From Bacteroidales bacterium UBA1680 (GTDB taxonomy: Bacteria > Bacteroidota > Bacteroidia > Bacteroidales > UBA932), in assembly GCA_002320605.1 (NCBI GenBank), contig DCKG01000017.1, positions 62,391 through 126,390 on the forward strand: 64,000 bases of DNA, written 5' to 3'. Within the stretch, counting starts at the first letter, position 1. The number at the start of each line of letters is the position of its first letter. Below the pieces are notes generated by a model that was given only the letters and a program-made list of their open reading frames with translations, was not told where the DNA came from and did not search any database. Below are positions 60,341 to 64,000 of this stretch, piece by piece. Both the position numbers and the translations under genes were made by a program.

Positions 60341-61087
60341 TTATTTCGCTTTTCCTTGGTTGGCGACTGCCTGCTGCTTAGCCTTGAGAACCTCGGGATC
60401 AGCAAGATAGTAGTCCTTTACGAGCTTGAGGTTATCGTCGAACTCGAACACGTAAGGCGTGGCCGTAGGAATGTTCAGCCCGACGATGTCGTTGTCGGAT
60501 ATCCCTTTAAGGTGCTTCACCACGCCGCGTAGGCTGTTGCCATGAGCAACGACCACGATGTCGTCATGCTGCTTCAGGGCAGGGAATATCTCGCATTCCC
60601 AGTAAGGCATCACTCTCTCAATGCACTGCTTCAGTGCTTCGGTGCGAGGGATATATTCATCAGGGACACCAGCGTAGCGTGAGTCTTTGGTGGCGCTGTT
60701 TGGATCGTTTTCGTCTAGAGGCAGAGGCTCCACGTCGTAGCTGCGCCTCCAGAGCTTCACCTGCTCGTCGCCATATTTTTCGGCGGTTTCGGCTTTGTTC
60801 AGGCCCTGGAGCATTCCGTAATGTTTCTCGTTCAGTCTCCAGCTCTTGCGCACAGGAATCCAGTCCAGATCCATTGCGTCAAGTACATTGTTCAGAGTCT
60901 TGATGGCCCTCTTAAGGTAAGAAGTGTAGGCGACTTCGAACGTGAAGCCGTTCTCTTTAAGAGTTTTTCCAGCTTCGAAAGCCTCCTGAACGCCTTTTTC
61001 ACTAAGATCGACATTCGTCCACCCCGTGAACCTGTTCTCTTTGTTCCACTGGCTCTCGCCATGACGGATAAGTACGATTCTTTTCAT
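60341..61087 (-). CDS. gpmA: 2,3-bisphosphoglycerate-dependent phosphoglycerate mutase
   Basis: 248 residues. It interconverts 3- and 2-phosphoglycerate in glycolysis; cytosolic. The phosphohistidine motif LIRHGESQWNKENRFTGWTNVDLSEKG at the N-terminus, LNEKHYGMLQGLNK, and the second catalytic His in VVVAHGNSLRGVVKHL define dPGM. DLDWIPVRKSWRL and NIPTATPYVFEFD are typical. The C-terminus carries an extra Lys/Ala/Gln tail. A -7 element lies about 70 nt upstream. Confidence 0.97.
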   Translation of the reverse strand: MKRIVLIRHGESQWNKENRFTGWTNVDLSEKGVQEAFEAGKTLKENGFTFEVAYTSYLKRAIKTLNNVLDAMDLDWIPVRKSWRLNEKHYGMLQGLNKAETAEKYGDEQVKLWRRSYDVEPLPLDENDPNSATKDSRYAGVPDEYIPRTEALKQCIERVMPYWECEIFPALKQHDDIVVVAHGNSLRGVVKHLKGISDNDIVGLNIPTATPYVFEFDDNLKLVKDYYLADPEVLKAKQQAVANQGKAK

Positions 61088-61157
61088 ATTCTTAAATATT
61101 TTGGATTATTTTCCATTTCTGCGTTTTCTACAGCTCCCCACACACATCTTCGCACGA

Positions 61158-61165
61158 CAAAGATA
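61158..61165 (-). promoter_or_regulatory. -7 element of gpmA
   Basis: Minus-strand TATCTTTG matches TAnnTTTG, 70 nt before the gpmA start codon, just past the nth stop. This gives gpmA its own promoter. Confidence 0.5.
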
Positions 61166-61177
61166 CAAAATTCCCCA

Positions 61178-61810
61178 TCAATTGGCACCATAGTCGCGGC
61201 ACCAGTCGGCGAGGGGGCAGTCCGCACATTTCGGGGCGCGTGCGGTGCAGATGTACCGGCCATGGAGTATCAGCCAGTGATGGGCGATGGACCTCAGGTC
61301 TTCTGGGATGTTTGCTTCTAGGTCTTTCTCTACGGCCTCTACTGTCTTGCCGTTGGAGAGGCCGAGGCGGTGCGATACTCTGAATACATGTGTGTCTACA
61401 GCGATTACGGGCTCCTTGTATATTACCGAGGCAACGACATTTGCTGTTTTGCGGCCAACACCTGGAAGCGTCATCAGGTCGTTGATAGAGGATGGCACTT
61501 CGCCACCGAAATCGGAAATGAGCTTCTGGGCCATGGCAATCAGGTGCTTCGTCTTGCTGTTCGGGTAGGAAATGCTCTTAACGTAGGGGAATACCTCGTC
61601 GAATGTGGCAGCGGCAAGTTTATCGGGCGTGGGGAATGCCTTGAAGAGCGGAGGAGCGACCATGTTCACTCGCCTGTCCGTGCACTGTGCGCTTAGCATC
61701 ACCGCAATGAGCAGCTGGAATGGAGAGTCATAATGCAACTCTGTCTCTGCTGCTGGCTGGTTCTTCAGGAACCAGTTCAATATATTCCTATATCTTTCTT
61801 TCTTTAGCAT
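61178..61810 (-). CDS. nth: Endonuclease III
   Basis: 210 residues from the ATG at 61810; the longest ORF starts two codons earlier at a TTG. Bifunctional DNA glycosylase and AP lyase that removes oxidised pyrimidines. Helix-hairpin-helix LMTLPGVGRKTANVVASVIY with the catalytic Lys, the Asp in AVDTHVFRVSHRLGLS, and the C-terminal iron-sulfur cluster CTARAPKCADCPLADWC. Length and motif order are typical. It lies 54 nt downstream of the FtsE-like gene on the same strand. Confidence 0.96.
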   Translation of the reverse strand: MLKKERYRNILNWFLKNQPAAETELHYDSPFQLLIAVMLSAQCTDRRVNMVAPPLFKAFPTPDKLAAATFDEVFPYVKSISYPNSKTKHLIAMAQKLISDFGGEVPSSINDLMTLPGVGRKTANVVASVIYKEPVIAVDTHVFRVSHRLGLSNGKTVEAVEKDLEANIPEDLRSIAHHWLILHGRYICTARAPKCADCPLADWCRDYGAN

Positions 61811-61864
61811 ATTCAATTGAAGATGGTCGGATCCGTAGCCGGGCTTCCCGACGAACGCAAGGTC

Positions 61865-62581
61865 TTATATGGTCAGAGCCAGATCAATGGCTTCATTGTC
61901 GAGGTTCTCTTCGCAGCTCTCGCCTTTGCAGACGAAGACCCTGCCATGGTAGTGCTCAAAGATATTCCTGTTGTGAGTCACCATCACGATGGCAGTGCCG
62001 TTCTCTTTATTGATTTCCAGCAATAAATTCAAGATTCCTTCGGCCGTCTCGCTGTCTAGGTTTCCTGTAGGCTCGTCGGCTAGGATGACCTGCGGCTTGT
62101 TCAGCAGCGAACGGGCTATGGCAATTCTCTGCTGCTCGCCACCGGAAAGCTGGTGAGGCATTTTATGCGCCTTGTCTCGCATGCCGACGCCGTCAAGCAC
62201 CTCTGAAATTCGCGAATCAATAGCATCCTTGTCCTTCCAGCCAGTGGCACGAAGCACGAATGAAAGATTCTCTTCCACGCTCCTGTCCATCAGAAGCTGA
62301 AAGTCTTGGAATATGACGCCGAGCTTCCTGCGAAGCATAGGGATGTCTTTCTCGCGGATGCCGTGCAATTTAAACCCGCACACCTCCCCGAAGCCTTTTT
62401 CAAGCGGGTTCTCGGCCATCATCGTGCGGATGATTGAAGTCTTTCCCGTGCCAACCTTGCCCACAATGTAGACTAGATCGCCAGGATAAATATCCATGTC
62501 CAGGTCGTAAATGACAGGATTCTCTCCATTCAGGATTTCGGCATCCTTGAAAGTGATCAACGGTTCGTTTTTTGCTGTCAT
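61865..62581 (-). CDS. FtsE-like ABC transporter ATP-binding protein
   Basis: 238 residues. Walker A VGKVGTGKTSIIR, Q-loop VIFQDFQLLMDRSVEENL, ABC signature LSGGEQQRIAIARSLLN, Walker B VILADEPTGNLD and H-loop MVTHNR. The DFQLL and LLMDRSV features are those of FtsE, which with FtsX controls septal peptidoglycan hydrolases. No ftsX gene is adjacent in the window, so a lipoprotein-export (LolD) or other MacB-type role cannot be excluded. Cytosolic face of the inner membrane. It is divergent from the TPR gene. Confidence 0.85.
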   Translation of the reverse strand: MTAKNEPLITFKDAEILNGENPVIYDLDMDIYPGDLVYIVGKVGTGKTSIIRTMMAENPLEKGFGEVCGFKLHGIREKDIPMLRRKLGVIFQDFQLLMDRSVEENLSFVLRATGWKDKDAIDSRISEVLDGVGMRDKAHKMPHQLSGGEQQRIAIARSLLNKPQVILADEPTGNLDSETAEGILNLLLEINKENGTAIVMVTHNRNIFEHYHGRVFVCKGESCEENLDNEAIDLALTI

Positions 62582-62607
62582 ATCCTAGTTTTCTTCCATT
62601 AAGTAAA

Positions 62608-62615
62608 CAAATATA
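62608..62615 (-). promoter_or_regulatory. -7 element of the FtsE-like gene
   Basis: Minus-strand TATATTTG is an exact TAnnTTTG, 27 nt before the start codon. Confidence 0.5.
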
Positions 62616-62648
62616 ATTGAATTTTTACTTATTTATTGAGTATTTTTG
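62616..62648 (+). promoter_or_regulatory. Promoter of the TPR protein gene
   Basis: ATTG (62616-62619, one mismatch from TTTG), a 21-nt spacer and TATTTTTG (62641-62648). The ATG follows 27 nt later. Confidence 0.5.
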
Positions 62649-62674
62649 CGTGATTAATATTTAAGAGAGTCGAT

Positions 62675-64000
62675 ATGAAGCTTAAACTGTTAGCGGCGGT
62701 TATTATCTCGGCAATTCTGCTGTCTGCGCCAATGCAGGCTCAGAACAAGCAAAAAGATGATTTCCGGCAGGCAATGGACCTCTACGAACACGGAATGTTC
62801 GAAAGAGCCGGAAGCATATTCAATGAAATCTATTCAAATACTGGCGATGAGACTGCTCTTGGGTACAAGGCTCTTTGCTCCGTTAGGCTGCAAGAAGTTG
62901 GCTATGAGACTGTCGCGAATGAATATATCGCCAATCATCCATATTCCGGCCTAGTGCCGCAGATTCATTTCTACAAAGGACTGAACATCTTTGACGACCA
63001 AAATTATCATGATGCCCTTGTGGAATTCAGCCAAGTGGATACGAAAGACTTGAGTCTCTCCCAGATTCCAGAATATGAGTTCAAGCATGCCTATTCAAAA
63101 TTTGGAGTAGGTGACTATGAAGGCGCCAGGATGGAGCTCGGGAAAGTGGAAAATATGCCCATGTCGGACTATACTGCACCTTCAAGATACATCCTAGGCT
63201 ACATCAATTATTCCCATAAGCAGTTCAAGGAGGCATACGGCTGGTTCGACAAATCCGAGAAAGATCCTCGCTTCGAAGAGCTTTCAAAATATTATAAGGT
63301 CGAGTGCCGCTTCATGATGAAAGATTATGGCTATGTCATCAAGAACGGCATCGATATGATGGAAAACGCCCCAGACAACAGGCGGTCTCATCTGGCAAGA
63401 ATCATCTCAGAGTCTTACCTTGCCCAAGGAGATAACGACGACGCCAAGAGATATTACGATATGATAAACCAGAGCAGCAGGGATATGGATCGTGACGATT
63501 TCTTCTATGCCGGGTCTCTGTATTATGCCACTGGTGACTATAAGGGTGCCATCGACAACTATTCGATGATGAAGGAGCGCACGGATTCCATCGGGCAGAT
63601 AGCTAATTACGAATTAGGCTACAGCTACATCCAGACGGGTAACAAGGTGGCGGCGATGGATGCGTTCAAGACCGCTTCGGAATGTTCATTTAACTTGAAG
63701 GTTCAGGAAGACGCTCATTTCAATTACGCCAAGCTATCATTTGACTTGAACCATAACCCTTCCGTCTTCGACGATTATATGAAGAAGTACGGCAAGGCTA
63801 AAGGAGACCAGATTTACAGTTATATGGCCCTTTCGTGCCTTTACAATCACGACTATTCAGGGGCGGTGGATGCCTACAGCCATATAGACCTTTTGGATGA
63901 TGACCAGAAGGCTAATTATATGAAAGCCAATTACCTAAGGGCTCAACAACTAATCGGCGGAAGCTCTTGGAAGGACGCAATTCCTCTGCTTAAAGCCGCT
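62675..64000 (+). CDS. Tetratricopeptide repeat protein (3' end off window)
   Basis: At least 442 residues are visible from the ATG at 62675, with no stop before the right edge. A signal peptide (MKLKLLAAVIISAILLSAPM followed by QAQ) is cut to expose KQKDDFRQAMDLYEHGMFERAGSIFNEIY. From there the protein is a run of TPR-like helix pairs: PQIHFYKGLNIFDDQNYHDALVEFSQV, ARIISESYLAQGDNDDAKRYYDMI, AGSLYYATGDYKGAIDNYSMM, and ANYELGYSYIQTGNKVAAMDAFKTA. Such periplasmic scaffolds hold envelope complexes together in Bacteroidetes. A specific partner is not evident. The promoter is divergent from the FtsE-like gene. Confidence 0.88.
   Translation, partial: MKLKLLAAVIISAILLSAPMQAQNKQKDDFRQAMDLYEHGMFERAGSIFNEIYSNTGDETALGYKALCSVRLQEVGYETVANEYIANHPYSGLVPQIHFYKGLNIFDDQNYHDALVEFSQVDTKDLSLSQIPEYEFKHAYSKFGVGDYEGARMELGKVENMPMSDYTAPSRYILGYINYSHKQFKEAYGWFDKSEKDPRFEELSKYYKVECRFMMKDYGYVIKNGIDMMENAPDNRRSHLARIISESYLAQGDNDDAKRYYDMINQSSRDMDRDDFFYAGSLYYATGDYKGAIDNYSMMKERTDSIGQIANYELGYSYIQTGNKVAAMDAFKTASECSFNLKVQEDAHFNYAKLSFDLNHNPSVFDDYMKKYGKAKGDQIYSYMALSCLYNHDYSGAVDAYSHIDLLDDDQKANYMKANYLRAQQLIGGSSWKDAIPLLKAA

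Overview
The window comes from a Bacteroidales bacterium of about 45-50% GC by eye. Several things point there. It has two SusC-type TonB-dependent receptors, one with a following SusD lipoprotein. It has a PA14-bearing GH92 glycosidase and many short Cys-anchored lipoproteins. It also carries repeated copies of the Bacteroidetes promoter -7 element TAnnTTTG. Family and genus cannot be fixed from the sequence. No phage, integrase, transposase or CRISPR array is present, and most of the window is ordinary chromosome.

Layout. 1-7100 (minus): an AraC regulator, a GH92 alpha-mannosidase-like lipoprotein and a SusC receptor cut by the left edge, i.e. one end of a glycan locus. 7473-8772: a small conserved-looking protein, then about 1 kb of gene-free, repeat-rich DNA. 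8773-17051: a YgjP-like metallopeptidase, two AAA/DUF4143 ATPases, a CPBP protease, a sugar nucleotidyltransferase, a DivIC/FtsB-like protein, purB and folP, with a 164-bp inverted-repeat element filling the gap before purB. 17105-25119 (plus): tmk, a MauE/DoxX-like membrane protein, ftsY, pheT, a DUF4296 lipoprotein, an amidohydrolase and a radical SAM protein. 25201-28813: deoC, a hydroxyacid dehydrogenase, tRNA-Leu(CAG) and a zinc-metallopeptidase lipoprotein. 29078-35702: the complete histidine operon hisG-D-(C::B)-H-A-F-IE behind a His-rich leader peptide and a terminator. 35758-45780: an M48 lipoprotein, an aldose epimerase, and the pbpC/alpha-2-macroglobulin pair. 45953-47862: groES-groEL. 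48081-56343: a second glycan locus (SusC broken by an in-frame TGA, SusD, a surface lipoprotein, and a GHL10/DigH-like hydrolase). 56346-60263: a PhoB/PhoR-like two-component system facing a PiT phosphate transporter, with 11-bp-period TGTAAC repeats at both outer ends. 60341-64000: gpmA, nth, an FtsE-like ATPase and a TPR protein that runs off the right edge.

The most interesting signals are regulatory or architectural. (1) A histidine attenuator: promoter, leader peptide with FHIHCHHC, a possible antiterminator and a terminator ending just before hisG. (2) A candidate Bacteroidales Pho box, TGTAAC-N5-TGTAAC, in front of both the response regulator and the phosphate transporter. (3) A shared palindrome TCCCT-N5-AGGGA, placed 7-8 bp upstream of the -7 element of both DUF4143 ATPase genes. 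(4) A HisC-HisB(IGPD) fusion with no histidinol-phosphatase domain in the operon. (5) A single in-frame TGA that splits a SusC gene. (6) A marked excess of the hexamer GAATAT/ATATTC across genes and gaps. Start codons were moved from the longest ORF to an internal ATG where signal peptide, overlap or promoter position supported it.
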